A stretch of 64,000 bases of DNA from an uncultured Pontibacter sp. (GTDB lineage: Bacteria > Bacteroidota > Bacteroidia > Cytophagales > Hymenobacteraceae), in assembly GCF_947492645.1 (NCBI RefSeq), contig NZ_CANLMZ010000008.1:372001-436000 (forward strand). The letters are read 5' to 3'. Every line of letters begins with the position of its first letter. Positions within the stretch are counted from its first letter, which is position 1. Positions 18,868 through 28,453 of the stretch are shown here, piece after piece. A program made the position numbers and the translations under genes. The notes under the pieces are model-generated. The model saw only the letters and a list, made by a program, of their open reading frames with translations, did no database searches and was not told where the DNA came from.

Positions 18868-19791
18868 TCAATTTAACTCCAGAACCTCTGCCACTTCCAC
18901 GGTTGCTAACGAGCTGGAAATAGGTGTTTGCTGGTTACCTCCTATCACGTATAGCTTACCATCAACTACATGGCTTGCTGCATGCCTGCGCCCAGTAATA
19001 TTAGTTTGTAGTGGAGTTAGCGTAAAGGTGTTCACATCAAAACAGGCAAGCAGTTTCTGGTTAGTATAATCGCCTACAATATAAATTTTTGAACCGCTAA
19101 CAGCAATGGAGTTTGCAGACACGCCAACGGGCATGTCCCCGATGTGCGACCAGGTGTTCTGCTGAATGTCATACTTGTCTATTCTGCGGGATTGCTTGCC
19201 ATTGAAGCCGCCAAACACATACAGGTTACCATCCACGATGGCACCTTTCGTTTCTTTTGCCTCAGGCATACTAGCCAATTCCGTCCATAAATTGGTGGCA
19301 GGGTCAAACTTAAAAAGTTTATCAGAATAGCTTCCGGAAGTATTTAGAGCACCTCCAAAAGTATAAATCATATCGTCCCAAACACTTATGCCACTACTTG
19401 CAACGGGTAAGGGGTTATTTTCGGCAAGCTGTTGTATGGCGCCGGTTTGCAGGTTAACCATCTCCACCTTCTTATTCAGGTGGTTGTGTGCGTCGTAACC
19501 GTTAAACACATACAGGCTGCCCCCTGCAATTGCAGCTGATGCAAATCTTTTAGCTATGCTTTTAGCAGTTAATACAGACCAGGTATTGCGAGCGAAATCA
19601 TACTTTTCTATTTCAGAGGTGGCCCCTGATGTTTTAGAATAGCCATTGGCTACATAAATAAAACTGGTATCGGCTGCACTTGCAATGGCACCGCGTGCAG
19701 ACTTCATAGGTGCTGCAGGTTCAAATTTAAGCTGGGCAAACACCCCTGTACTTATCAGCACGAATGCCAGGAAAAGTAAACTGTACTTCAT
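18868..19791 (-). CDS. Exported kelch-repeat beta-propeller protein
   Basis: A 307-residue protein with a signal peptide ending at VFAQ (residue 20). Six kelch-type repeats of ~45 residues follow, each with a variant of a strand ending in YVFGG/YTFGG/YVIGG and a conserved Trp in the W..L segment. The last repeat closes near YVIGGNQQT. Kelch propellers bind proteins or sugars; no catalytic residues of galactose oxidase are evident. A promoter candidate lies about 130 bases upstream. Confidence 0.87.
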   Translation of the reverse strand: MKYSLLFLAFVLISTGVFAQLKFEPAAPMKSARGAIASAADTSFIYVANGYSKTSGATSEIEKYDFARNTWSVLTAKSIAKRFASAAIAGGSLYVFNGYDAHNHLNKKVEMVNLQTGAIQQLAENNPLPVASSGISVWDDMIYTFGGALNTSGSYSDKLFKFDPATNLWTELASMPEAKETKGAIVDGNLYVFGGFNGKQSRRIDKYDIQQNTWSHIGDMPVGVSANSIAVSGSKIYIVGDYTNQKLLACFDVNTFTLTPLQTNITGRRHAASHVVDGKLYVIGGNQQTPISSSLATVEVAEVLELN

Positions 19792-19919
19792 TTAATTTAA
19801 ATTAATTTGATAGATTTCCTGCTGCCATGCTATGTAATAGTGCTGTTTTGCACCCGAGAAAGCCTCATAAAGAGCAGGCAAACTAAGCCCCTACTCCGTT
19901 TATGGCAGGAACAACTATA

Positions 19920-19950
19920 CAAATGTAGCACAGGCGTGGGCCACTATCAA
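19920..19950 (-). promoter_or_regulatory. Candidate promoter of the kelch gene
   Basis: On the minus strand TACATTTG (19927-19920) fits the -7 consensus and TTG (19950-19948) lies 20 bases upstream. It would give a 5' leader of roughly 120 bases. It begins directly beside the 19-bp hairpin that ends the mqo transcript. Confidence 0.5.
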
Positions 19951-19951
19951 G

Positions 19952-20007
19952 CACAAGCCTTCCCTATTGGCCTTGCCGTTCAGCAAATCCAATAGGGAAG
20001 GCTTGTG
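19952..20007. terminator. 19-bp hairpin downstream of mqo
   Basis: CACAAGCCTTCCCTATTGG (19952-19970) and its exact complement (19989-20007) enclose an 18-base loop. It follows the mqo stop by about 15 bases on the minus strand; no T run, so it may stop transcription or protect the 3' end. Confidence 0.6.
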
Positions 20008-20021
20008 TGTTTATAATAGTG

Positions 20022-21542
20022 CTAGCTACGTGTTTGCTCTAGCGTTACCAGGTCCAGCACTTCTGAAGTCCAGGCTCTTACTTCTTTTAAAAGCAATTCA
20101 TCGTCTGCCAGCGACTGCCCGTAAGACGGAATCATTTGTTTCAGTTTTGTTTGCCACTCCTCTGTGCTCACTTTAGCATTAAAGCATTTATGCAACAAGC
20201 CAAGCATGATAGATACTGCCGTGGATGCTCCCGGAGAGGCTCCCAATAATGCTGCCAGCGAACCATCTTCTGCGCTTACTACCTCTGTGCCAAACTCTAG
20301 CACACCAATTTGGTCCGGGTCCTTTTTAATTACCTGCACACGCTTGCCCGCATGCTCCAGCACCCAATCCTCAGGCTTGGCCTCGGGTACATAATCTCGT
20401 AAGGCGATCATTCTGTCGGCTGGCGATTGCCGCACCTGGTTAATAAGGTACTTGGTAAGCGGTATGTTTTTGATCCCTGCCGCCACCATAGGCCGCAGGT
20501 TGTTTACTTTTACAGATAGCGGGAGGTCCAGCAATGAGCCTTGCTTCAGAAACCGTGTGGTAAAACCGGCATAGGGGCCAAAAAGCAATTCTCTTTTTTC
20601 GTTGATAAAGCGCGTATCCAGGTGTGGCACAGACATCGGTGGCGACCCTACGGCTGCTTTACCGTATACTTTTGCGTGGTGCTGTTCGATAACTTTGGGG
20701 TTGATACATTTAAGCCATTGGCCACTTACCGGGAAACCACCATACCCTTTGCCCTCCGGTATACCGGATTTCATAAGTAAAGGAAGTGCACCACCTCCGG
20801 CACCAATAAACACAAAGCCAGCGTAAACTTTTTTCTTCTCGCCTGTAGCTACATTTCTAATTTTTAAACGCCACCTTGCGTCACTTTTCTGCCGCAGCTT
20901 ACGCACCTCATGCCCAAAGTACATCGATACCCCCGGCTGCTGCTGCAGGTAGCTAAACATACTTCTTGTAAGGGCTCCGAAGTTTACATCTGTACCGATC
21001 GGCATGTAAGTGGCAGCCATTTTTTCCTGTGCGTTCCGGCCATTCATCACAAGGGGCATCCATTGCTTTAGCTGCTCCGGATCTTCAGAGTACAGCATTC
21101 CCTTAAACAGGTGGCACTCCTGCAGCGCTTCGTATCGCTTCCGTAAAAAAGACACGTTATTCTCTCCCCACACAAAACTCATGTGCGGTATACTTTTAAT
21201 AAAATTCAACGGAAGCTTTACCAGGTCGTTACCCACCAGGTAAGCCCACAACTGCCGCGACACATCAAAAGACTCCGCAATCCGGACAGCTTTAGAGACA
21301 TCAATTTTGCCGTTAGGCAGCTCAGGAGTATAATTAAGTTCACAAAAGGCAGCGTGCCCTGTACCAGCATTGTTCCAGGCATCCGAACTCTCGGCCGCTG
21401 CCTTATCCAGCCTTTCGTAAATCTCGATTGTAAGGTCGGGTTCCAGTTGCTTTAGTAGCACCCCAAGTGTCGCGCTCATTATGCCGGCACCAATTAAAAC
21501 AACATCAGGGCCACTATGATTAAGGTTCTTTTTTATAAACAT
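20022..21542 (-). CDS. mqo: Malate:quinone oxidoreductase
   Basis: A 506-residue FAD enzyme on the inner face of the membrane that oxidises malate to oxaloacetate and passes electrons to menaquinone. The FAD fingerprint is [14 protein letters not shown] at residues ~15-28, followed by an acidic IEIYERLD. The family hallmarks [22 protein letters not shown]... (residues ~52-72) and the C-terminal [14 protein letters not shown] are present. Its usual length is ~490-550. It is monocistronic, with a hairpin just after the stop. Confidence 0.96.
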   Translation of the reverse strand: MFIKKNLNHSGPDVVLIGAGIMSATLGVLLKQLEPDLTIEIYERLDKAAAESSDAWNNAGTGHAAFCELNYTPELPNGKIDVSKAVRIAESFDVSRQLWAYLVGNDLVKLPLNFIKSIPHMSFVWGENNVSFLRKRYEALQECHLFKGMLYSEDPEQLKQWMPLVMNGRNAQEKMAATYMPIGTDVNFGALTRSMFSYLQQQPGVSMYFGHEVRKLRQKSDARWRLKIRNVATGEKKKVYAGFVFIGAGGGALPLLMKSGIPEGKGYGGFPVSGQWLKCINPKVIEQHHAKVYGKAAVGSPPMSVPHLDTRFINEKRELLFGPYAGFTTRFLKQGSLLDLPLSVKVNNLRPMVAAGIKNIPLTKYLINQVRQSPADRMIALRDYVPEAKPEDWVLEHAGKRVQVIKKDPDQIGVLEFGTEVVSAEDGSLAALLGASPGASTAVSIMLGLLHKCFNAKVSTEEWQTKLKQMIPSYGQSLADDELLLKEVRAWTSEVLDLVTLEQTRS

Positions 21543-21838
21543 GATCTAGTTCACTTTAATTTAGCATTGCTGCTACCCAAAAACAGGTTTGGCGGCAGCA
21601 ATCGATATACAGTACAGTAGTATACTTACTTGCCAGCTACAGGGCTACAAAAAAGGCATTCTTATTAAGGCTTTATTAAAACAGAAGGCAAAGAATCAGG
21701 CCAGATTTTATTTGCAGAAGCTTGTATCACTGCAAATAATCACGTTCCGATTTATACTTTGCGGGCTGCTTAAGCAGCAGCAGAAGAAGCGCTTTACGCC
21801 TCTCAAGTATGAAAATACCTTTGGCAACTGTGGCCCAT
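21543..21838. other. Gene-free stretch upstream of mqo
   Basis: An 83-codon plus-strand frame crosses it but shows no domain and ends inside the terminator of the ankyrin gene. Two AAGTATA-type heptamers are present. Confidence 0.4.
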
Positions 21839-21875
21839 AAAAAAAGGGAATGATGGCAAAATTGCCAACGCTCCC
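21839..21875 (-). terminator. Intrinsic terminator of the ankyrin gene
   Basis: On the minus strand a stem formed by GGGA...TCCC and TGGCAA/TTGCCA is followed by seven T. It lies about 90 bases after the ankyrin stop codon. Confidence 0.65.
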
Positions 21876-21964
21876 TATACATACTTACACGGTTGTGAGC
21901 TAATCATCCTTCTAACCGGAGTTAGTCCTTTTATCCGTTTAATCGTTTGTAGTTTTGTGTCTGC

Positions 21965-22465
21965 TCAGGCGTTTGCTTGCTTACTCTGAAATAAAGAAAG
22001 CGCATCTTGATTGCCTTGCTGGTGCGCCAGGTCTACTGCAGTATAGCCGCGTACATCCCTGACAGTTGTATCGGCACCATACTTCAGAAGTAATTTCACG
22101 AGTTCGTTGCGGCCAAATAGTGTTGCAAACATAAGTGCGGTACCCCCGTTGCCATTTTGGGCATTAAGCTCTGCCCCATGCGCTATCAACAACTCCGCTA
22201 TTTCAGGGTAGCCTTTAAAACTTACGCCCATTAAAGCTGTGTTGCCGCCGCTATCCTGCGCATTTGGATCAGCGCCAGCCTCTAACAGCAAACGTGTAGC
22301 CTCCAGGTGGCCATCATAGCTGGCAATAGTTAAGGGCGTAAAGCCTCTGCCATTGGTTATGCCAAGATCTGCCCCCTCGGCAATTCTTTGTTTCAGGTAA
22401 TCCGTATCTCCGTTTCTGGCGGCGTCAAAAAGCAGGTGCTCTGGGCTTGTCGAGTAAAAGGTCAT
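21965..22465 (-). CDS. Ankyrin-repeat protein
   Basis: A 166-residue soluble protein made of about four and a half ankyrin repeats of 33 residues, each with the G.TPL.IA / G.TAL / LLL..GAD pattern (for example GFTPLTIASYDGHLEATRL). No signal peptide, so cytoplasmic. Such proteins bind other proteins; in bacteria they often sit beside catalases or toxins, but neither is here. Its partner is unknown. Confidence 0.88.
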   Translation of the reverse strand: MTFYSTSPEHLLFDAARNGDTDYLKQRIAEGADLGITNGRGFTPLTIASYDGHLEATRLLLEAGADPNAQDSGGNTALMGVSFKGYPEIAELLIAHGAELNAQNGNGGTALMFATLFGRNELVKLLLKYGADTTVRDVRGYTAVDLAHQQGNQDALSLFQSKQANA

Positions 22466-22602
22466 GATTCGGGTGCTTTAGGTTAGGTTCTGCATTTGTT
22501 ACGAATTAACGTCCTAAATGGCTGCTAAAATTTTTCATCTTTTGTTTAACCCGCGCGGCCATACCTTAAGTGCTCAACCGTTTAGCCTCTTGTGCCCGAA
22601 GC

Positions 22603-23757
22603 TCACTTCTCTTCGCGTACTTTAAACGTATAGATGGTCGTCTCCTGGTACCTTTCTCCTGGTTGTAGGATAGTTGATGGAAAATTGGGCTGGTTTGGGG
22701 AATCAGGAAAGTGTTGGGCTTCTAGGCACAAGCCGGCGTAGCGTTTATACTTTATCCCGCTTTTTCCTGTTAAGTCTCCTTTTAAGTGATAGCCCGTGTA
22801 AAGCTGTATCCCCGGCTGGGTAGTATGTACTTCCAATACACGGCCTGTGCTTGCCTCATACACCGTTGCAGCATGCGTCAGGTTATTTCCGCCATTATTT
22901 ATCACATAGTTTAAGTCGTAGCCGTACCCTTGTAAGTTGTTAATGCGCGCACCAACAGGATGCGGCGTGGTAAAATCATAGGGTGTGCCTTTAACAGGTA
23001 TAAACTCACCTGTCGGGATGAGCAAGCTATCTGTGGCTGTATACGTATCTGCGTTTAGCTGCACGATGTGTTTAAGGATATCCGGCTCCTGGCCTGCACT
23101 TAAATTAAAATAACTGTGGTTTGTCAGGTTTACAGGCGTTGCCATGTCGGTAGTCGCCTCATAGTTTATCTTTAAGGCATTACCCTCTGTCAGATAATAA
23201 GTTACTGCAACTGCCAGGTTGCCCGGGTATCCCTCTTCCAGGTGCTGGCTCTTATAGGTTAGCCTAACAGCATTTTGTTTCGGGAGTGCTTCGGCCTGCC
23301 ATACTACTCTATCAAACCCAATATTGCCGCCATGCAAGTGGTTGGGCGCATCGTTTTTAGCCAGCGTATATTCATTGCCGGCAAGCGTAAATTTTCCGTT
23401 GGCAATGCGGTTGGCAAAACGGCCTATAATACCTCCAATATGAGGTTCGTTAGGGATGTAGCCGCTCACATCCTTAAAGCCCAAAGCCACGTCTCCGTAT
23501 TTTCCATACTTATCCGGTGTAATAATTGAGGTAACAATAGCGCCATAATTCGTGAGTTGCACCTGCATGCCTTTGGCGTTTTTCAATGTATAAAGCCATA
23601 CTTTTTCGCCTGTTGGTGCCGTGCCGAAGGGTTCTTTCTGAATGCTCATTTCTGTTTGTCCTGATGTTTCTGATGCGTTTTTGTAATTGCTGCCGCAGCC
23701 ACTAAAGCTCCCCGAAAGTAGAAGCAAGGCAATAACCCAAAAGATGTATCTTCCCAT
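22603..23757 (-). CDS. galM: Aldose 1-epimerase (mutarotase), lipoprotein form
   Basis: A 384-residue protein with a lipobox ending at C21 (FSGCGSN), so anchored outside the cytoplasm, unlike the soluble E. coli enzyme. Catalytic residues are expected in NHLHGG (His), NHSYFNL (His) and CLEAQHFPDSPNQPNF (the base Glu). It interconverts alpha and beta anomers of free hexoses. It lies before GH20 in the same direction with a 235-base gap and terminator, so it may serve anomers freed by the sugar hydrolases nearby; that link is inference. Confidence 0.9.
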   Translation of the reverse strand: MGRYIFWVIALLLLSGSFSGCGSNYKNASETSGQTEMSIQKEPFGTAPTGEKVWLYTLKNAKGMQVQLTNYGAIVTSIITPDKYGKYGDVALGFKDVSGYIPNEPHIGGIIGRFANRIANGKFTLAGNEYTLAKNDAPNHLHGGNIGFDRVVWQAEALPKQNAVRLTYKSQHLEEGYPGNLAVAVTYYLTEGNALKINYEATTDMATPVNLTNHSYFNLSAGQEPDILKHIVQLNADTYTATDSLLIPTGEFIPVKGTPYDFTTPHPVGARINNLQGYGYDLNYVINNGGNNLTHAATVYEASTGRVLEVHTTQPGIQLYTGYHLKGDLTGKSGIKYKRYAGLCLEAQHFPDSPNQPNFPSTILQPGERYQETTIYTFKVREEK

Positions 23758-23923
23758 AGCTTATTTTGTACAAGGCTATACTATTAACGGATACCAGGCT
23801 AACAGGTGGCATTGCAAAGGCGCTTGCATTTACTTGCTCAATTTAATTGCCTGTAGCCTCACCTCATGCGTCAATCGCTATATCTTGTGTTTTGGTTACA
23901 GAAGCTAGCCGTATTCCAGGTAC

Positions 23924-23977
23924 AAAAAAGGTATGGCCGAAGCCAATCCTGCACAGATCAACTTCGGCCATACTTTT
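23924..23977. terminator. Terminator after the GH20 gene
   Basis: GTATGGCCGAAG (23931-23942) pairs exactly with 23962-23973, flanked by an A run and a T run. It lies 16 bases after the GH20 stop on the minus strand. Confidence 0.8.
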
Positions 23978-23992
23978 GTGTACTTTTTATAC

Positions 23993-26320
23993 TTACTCTA
24001 CTTTTAATTCATCAGCAAAAAGCCAGGTTTTCTGTCCTGCAGACGGGTATTTCTTCGGACTAACGCCCACGTTAACAGCTTTTATTTTCACGAACCTGGC
24101 CTTGGTAGCAGGTATGGCCGCTCCAAACTCACGGGTAAGTATGCCTTCTTGTGCAGTAGGGTCTGGGTTAGAGATAACTTTAACTGTTTTATAGTTTTTG
24201 CCGTCTTCTGAAACTGCATACTCTATTTGCTTCGGCAGGAAAATACGGTAACCGATGTTCTGCATAAAGGAGGAGCTGATTTTAGTTACCGGTTTCACTT
24301 CTTCCAGGTCCAGCACCACTTCCATATCCGTTCCTAAAAAGCCTGTCCAATGGCCGTCAGTTTGGTCCGTAGATCCCTTCAAGCCATCAATCAACTTAGC
24401 TTTATTCGCGTAGCTGGCGTGTGCGGGCGTACTCAAGTTAACCGACTTTGAAAAGGCTTTATGAGCATCAAAAGTTTTAGTGCTTACCTTTCCTATCTGC
24501 TTTCCATCAACAAAAGAGGCTGCCTTTATTGTGGCTGTTTCATTTAGTGTAAGAGGTTTAGTATAAACAGGCGATGCCGTGGTTGGCTCAGATCCATCAA
24601 GCGTATAATGTATTTTGGTATTGGCTGCCTCGTTCATAAAGCTCACCAGCACGCTTGAATTTGCTGTATCTACCTGCAGGTTTTGCCTTACGTTAAATGC
24701 ACTTTTCGCATAGTTTATCCCCATGGCATCGTATCGTTTATACTGCTGCTGCATGCGGTTTTTAAAACTATCCCACTCTTTTTTCCCAGCCGGTGTCCAT
24801 AGCACCTCCGATAAAGCGGCCATGCGGGGCATTACCATGTACTCTATATGCGAGAATGTGGAGATGTACTCTGTCCAGAGGTTGGCTTGTGCTCCAAGTA
24901 TGTACTTGCTCTCTTCTGCTGACAGCTCTGCCGGCATTGGTTCGAAGTTGTATACTTTCTCAAGAGGGTTGTAACCGTGAATAGAAATCGGCTCCAGTTC
25001 ACGCTCTCCCTGGTAGTAGTCAAAGTATAAAGGGGTGCCTGGCGTCATCACCACGTTATGCTTTGCTTTTGCTGCCGCAATGCCGCCTTTTGTGCCGCGC
25101 CACGACATAACATATGCATTTGGCGCAAGTCCGCCTTCCAGTATTTCGTCCCATCCAATGATAATGCGGCCATGCTTGTTAACAAACTTCTCCATGCGCT
25201 GCACAAAGTAGCTTTGCAGCTCATACTCATCCTTCAGGCCTTCGTCAGCTATGCGCTTCTGGCATTTAGGGCATACTTTCCAACGGGTTTTCGGGGCTTC
25301 GTCTCCACCCACGTGAATAATTTTACTCGGGAAAAGCTCCATCACCTCAGTAAGCACATCCTCCAGGAAAGCGAAGGTCTGCTCGTTGCCTGCGCAGAAA
25401 ATATCAGGGAAAATACCCCATTTAGCCTCTACGCTGTGCGGCCCGCCAGTACATGACAATTCCGGATAAGCCGTTAATGCCGCAAGCGCGTGGCCAGGCA
25501 TTTCTATCTCGGGCACCACATTTATGTAGCGTTCCTGGGCATACTTTACAACCTCTTTGATTTGCTCCTGGGTATAAAAACCACCGTGGCGTTCGTTCTT
25601 AAAGGTCTGTGGCAGGTCCCAGTAATGGCCAATCAGGGTGCTGTCGCGCCATGCGCCCACTTCCGTCAGTTTCGGATGCTTCTTGATCTGGATGCGCCAG
25701 CCCTGGTCGTCGGTCAGGTGCCAGTGAAAAGTGTTAAACTTGTGCATCGCCAGGTAATCGATGTATCTTTTTACATCTTCTACCGGGTAAAAATGACGCA
25801 CAACATCCAGGTGCATGCCACGCCACTCGTATACAGGTTTATCTACTATACTTAAAGCCGGTATTGTTACAGCAGCAGCAGTTGCCTTGGCTGGCATTAA
25901 CTGACGCATGGTTTGCGTACCCAGAAAAATACCGTTGGCCTTGTTGGCAGCTAGTGTAATGCGTGAGGGTTTTACTTGCAGCGTATAGCCTTCTGCACCC
26001 AAGGTGTCGCTGGCACCTTGCAGCGTGAGGTATATCAGGTTTTTAGCTTTGCTTTTAGGGCTTTTTTGCTCTAGCGCCGGCAGCACGCCTGTAACTTTCT
26101 GTATTTGCTGTGCCAGCCCTTGTCCTATTTTTTTCAGCTCATCATTTTTGCCATCCACATAAATCCTGGTGTCTTTGGTGATGGCAAAGCTGCCTTGCTG
26201 CATGGTTAGCTGCACCGGCTCCGGAATAAGCGAAACAGTTTGTGCAGTAGCAAAGGGTAAGGTAGCAAATGTAGCGGCAATGCTTAGGGCAAAGGCAACT
26301 AGTTTGGTTCTGATGCTCAT
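23993..26320 (-). CDS. Beta-N-acetylhexosaminidase, GH20
   Basis: A 775-residue exported enzyme that releases terminal beta-linked GlcNAc/GalNAc. Signal peptide to about residue 26 (FATAQ). Order: GH20b N-terminal domain (~30-155), catalytic barrel (~160-510) with the substrate-assisted pair D340-E341 in HVGGDEAPK, a Fn3-like/CHB-type segment (~545-615), and an F5/8-type C galactose-binding domain at the end (~625-775). It follows nagB with a 144-base gap in the same direction. GlcNAc released would feed the NagB pathway. Confidence 0.95.
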   Translation of the reverse strand: MSIRTKLVAFALSIAATFATLPFATAQTVSLIPEPVQLTMQQGSFAITKDTRIYVDGKNDELKKIGQGLAQQIQKVTGVLPALEQKSPKSKAKNLIYLTLQGASDTLGAEGYTLQVKPSRITLAANKANGIFLGTQTMRQLMPAKATAAAVTIPALSIVDKPVYEWRGMHLDVVRHFYPVEDVKRYIDYLAMHKFNTFHWHLTDDQGWRIQIKKHPKLTEVGAWRDSTLIGHYWDLPQTFKNERHGGFYTQEQIKEVVKYAQERYINVVPEIEMPGHALAALTAYPELSCTGGPHSVEAKWGIFPDIFCAGNEQTFAFLEDVLTEVMELFPSKIIHVGGDEAPKTRWKVCPKCQKRIADEGLKDEYELQSYFVQRMEKFVNKHGRIIIGWDEILEGGLAPNAYVMSWRGTKGGIAAAKAKHNVVMTPGTPLYFDYYQGERELEPISIHGYNPLEKVYNFEPMPAELSAEESKYILGAQANLWTEYISTFSHIEYMVMPRMAALSEVLWTPAGKKEWDSFKNRMQQQYKRYDAMGINYAKSAFNVRQNLQVDTANSSVLVSFMNEAANTKIHYTLDGSEPTTASPVYTKPLTLNETATIKAASFVDGKQIGKVSTKTFDAHKAFSKSVNLSTPAHASYANKAKLIDGLKGSTDQTDGHWTGFLGTDMEVVLDLEEVKPVTKISSSFMQNIGYRIFLPKQIEYAVSEDGKNYKTVKVISNPDPTAQEGILTREFGAAIPATKARFVKIKAVNVGVSPKKYPSAGQKTWLFADELKVE

Positions 26321-26464
26321 ACTTTTATACTGTAAGGGTGCTGCTCTTATCGTTTCAGAAAGATAAAAGACAAATGGAAGTCAACCTTCAGGTATGGCAC
26401 GCAAGTATAAAAAGTATACCTGCAGCGCCACACAAGAAAGTATCACTCACCGTTTATAAGTAAC

Positions 26465-28384
26465 TTAAAATTTCCATTTAACGAAGGCTTCCATCGCCTC
26501 GTAGTCTGCCAGGCCAAGGTTGTCGTAGATCTTGGCAGTTTCGCGGGTTCTTTCTTCTGCTCTCACCCAGAACTCACGCTCATCGTCTCCCGGGAAAACA
26601 GGGCGGTCTTTCTGCGACTGGTGCTTAAAGATGGCAAAGCGCTTACGCTCCACTTCCTGCGGCGACAGCGGTACAGCCATTTCAATTTCGTGGGTTTCAA
26701 ACTCGTGCCACGCGCCACGGTACATCCACAGCCAGCAATCTTTCGCCCACTCTTCTGTTGCACGCAACCTTCTCAGCGCCTCCTCTATAATTCTGAAGCA
26801 AACGATGTGTGTACCATGCGGATCGGCAAAATCGCCGGCGGCAAAAACCTGTTGCGGCTTTATCTTCTGTAGCAGTTCGATGGTCAGGTTCACGTCCAGC
26901 TCTGTTACCGGGTTCTTAACTGTTTTACCTGTTTCGTAAAAGGGCAGCGCCATAAAGTGAATATGATCATCTGCCAGGCCTGCATAACGTGCTCCTGATA
27001 TGGCCTCGCTCTTACGAATAAAGGCTTTCACATCGCGTATTTCTTTCGGGTCGAGTTGGTTTGGCTGTTTCTGGGCAATAAAGCCGCGCATATCTTTGTA
27101 AATAGCCTCCAGCTGGTTAGTCTCCTTGCCTATACTTTTGTTAAAGTCGATGGCAAATTCCATGTAGCGCAGCACATCGTCGTCCCAAACGGCTGTGTTA
27201 CCAGAGGTCTGGTACGCCACGTGCACATCGTGCCCCTGGTCTACCAAACGGATAAAAGTACCTCCCATCGAAATCACGTCATCATCCGGGTGCGGCGAGA
27301 AGATAACCACCTGCTTACGGGCCGGCTCGGCGCGCTCTGGTCTTTGTTTATCGTCTGCGCCTGGCTTACCTCCCGGCCAGCCGGTAATGGTGCGCTGCAG
27401 TTTGTTAAAGATATCGATATTGATGTTGTAAGCCGGTCCTTTTTCGGTTGCCAGCTGCGCCATGCCGTTGTTGTTGTAATCTTCTTCGGTAAGCTTCAGG
27501 ATTGGCTTTTTAACTTTATGGGAAAGCCAGATAACTGCTTTTTTAATCAGCATATCGTCCCAAACGCAGTCTTTTACCAGCCATGGCGTGTTAAAGCGGG
27601 TCAGTTCAGAGGCGGCGTCTACATCCAGCACAAACTCCACGTTATCGGAAAGCTGCAGGTAGGTAGCCGGCACATCCGAAGAGATCTCGCCTTCCACCGC
27701 TTTTTTAATGATAGGCGCTTTCTTACCGCTCCAGGCCATCAGTATAATTTCGCGGGCTTTAAAGATGGTACCTATACCCATAGTAATGGCCTTTCGCGGC
27801 ACGTTCTCTTTACCACCAAAGTCACGGGAGGCATCGCGGCGGGTCAGGTCATCCAGCGTTACCAGGCGTGTACCAGAGTTTGGTGCAGAACCAGGCTCGT
27901 TAAAACCGATGTGTCCTGTACGGCCTATACCTAAAATCTGAAGGTCAAGCCCGCCAAGTGCTTCTATTTTGCGCTCATACTCCAGGCAGAACTCATGAAT
28001 TTCCTCCAGCGGCAAGGTACCATCCGGTATATGTATGTTCTCCTTCTTTATATCGATGTGATCGAAGAGGTTTTCGTTCATGAACGTTACGTAACTCTGC
28101 ACAGCTGTTGGCTGCATAGGATAGTATTCGTCCAGGTTAAACGTGATTACGTTGCTGAAGCTAAGGTTTTCCTCTTTGTGCAAACGCACCAGCTCTGCAT
28201 AAACTCCTACCGGCGTAGCACCGGTAGCAAGCCCCAACACAGCCATCTCGTTGTTCTGCTGTTTTTTCCTGATCAGGTCGGCAATACGCTGCGCCACTTT
28301 AACAGAGGCTTGTTTCTGATCCGGGTAAATGGTGGTTGGAAGCTTCTCAAAACGTGTTTCCTCAAGAAGATTTAATCGAGCCAT
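26465..28384 (-). CDS. nagB: Glucosamine-6-phosphate deaminase fused to a PIG-L/LmbE deacetylase domain
   Basis: A 639-residue cytoplasmic protein. Residues ~15-285 are NagB, which turns GlcN-6-P into Fru-6-P and ammonia: D85-E86 in NLDEYYPM, and H158 in GIGRTGHIGFNEP are the usual catalytic positions. Residues ~355-639 form a PIG-L domain with the metal motif H365-P-D367-D368-D369 (SPHPDDDVISMGG) and further His in ADDHIHFM and ADPHGTHIV. PIG-L relatives deacetylate GlcNAc derivatives. No nagA lies in the window, so one polypeptide might do both steps; that is inference. The fusion occurs elsewhere in Bacteroidota. Confidence 0.93.
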   Translation of the reverse strand: MARLNLLEETRFEKLPTTIYPDQKQASVKVAQRIADLIRKKQQNNEMAVLGLATGATPVGVYAELVRLHKEENLSFSNVITFNLDEYYPMQPTAVQSYVTFMNENLFDHIDIKKENIHIPDGTLPLEEIHEFCLEYERKIEALGGLDLQILGIGRTGHIGFNEPGSAPNSGTRLVTLDDLTRRDASRDFGGKENVPRKAITMGIGTIFKAREIILMAWSGKKAPIIKKAVEGEISSDVPATYLQLSDNVEFVLDVDAASELTRFNTPWLVKDCVWDDMLIKKAVIWLSHKVKKPILKLTEEDYNNNGMAQLATEKGPAYNINIDIFNKLQRTITGWPGGKPGADDKQRPERAEPARKQVVIFSPHPDDDVISMGGTFIRLVDQGHDVHVAYQTSGNTAVWDDDVLRYMEFAIDFNKSIGKETNQLEAIYKDMRGFIAQKQPNQLDPKEIRDVKAFIRKSEAISGARYAGLADDHIHFMALPFYETGKTVKNPVTELDVNLTIELLQKIKPQQVFAAGDFADPHGTHIVCFRIIEEALRRLRATEEWAKDCWLWMYRGAWHEFETHEIEMAVPLSPQEVERKRFAIFKHQSQKDRPVFPGDDEREFWVRAEERTRETAKIYDNLGLADYEAMEAFVKWKF

Positions 28385-28453
28385 AGTTTTCTGTTTGCAG
28401 TAATTCTATTTATACTAATTCTTTCTGTTGTATCTATACTTGCACAGGTGCGC

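Noticed and set aside
27056-27934. 292-codon frame opposite nagB
   Set aside because: Antisense shadow of a strongly conserved enzyme, no domain or signal.
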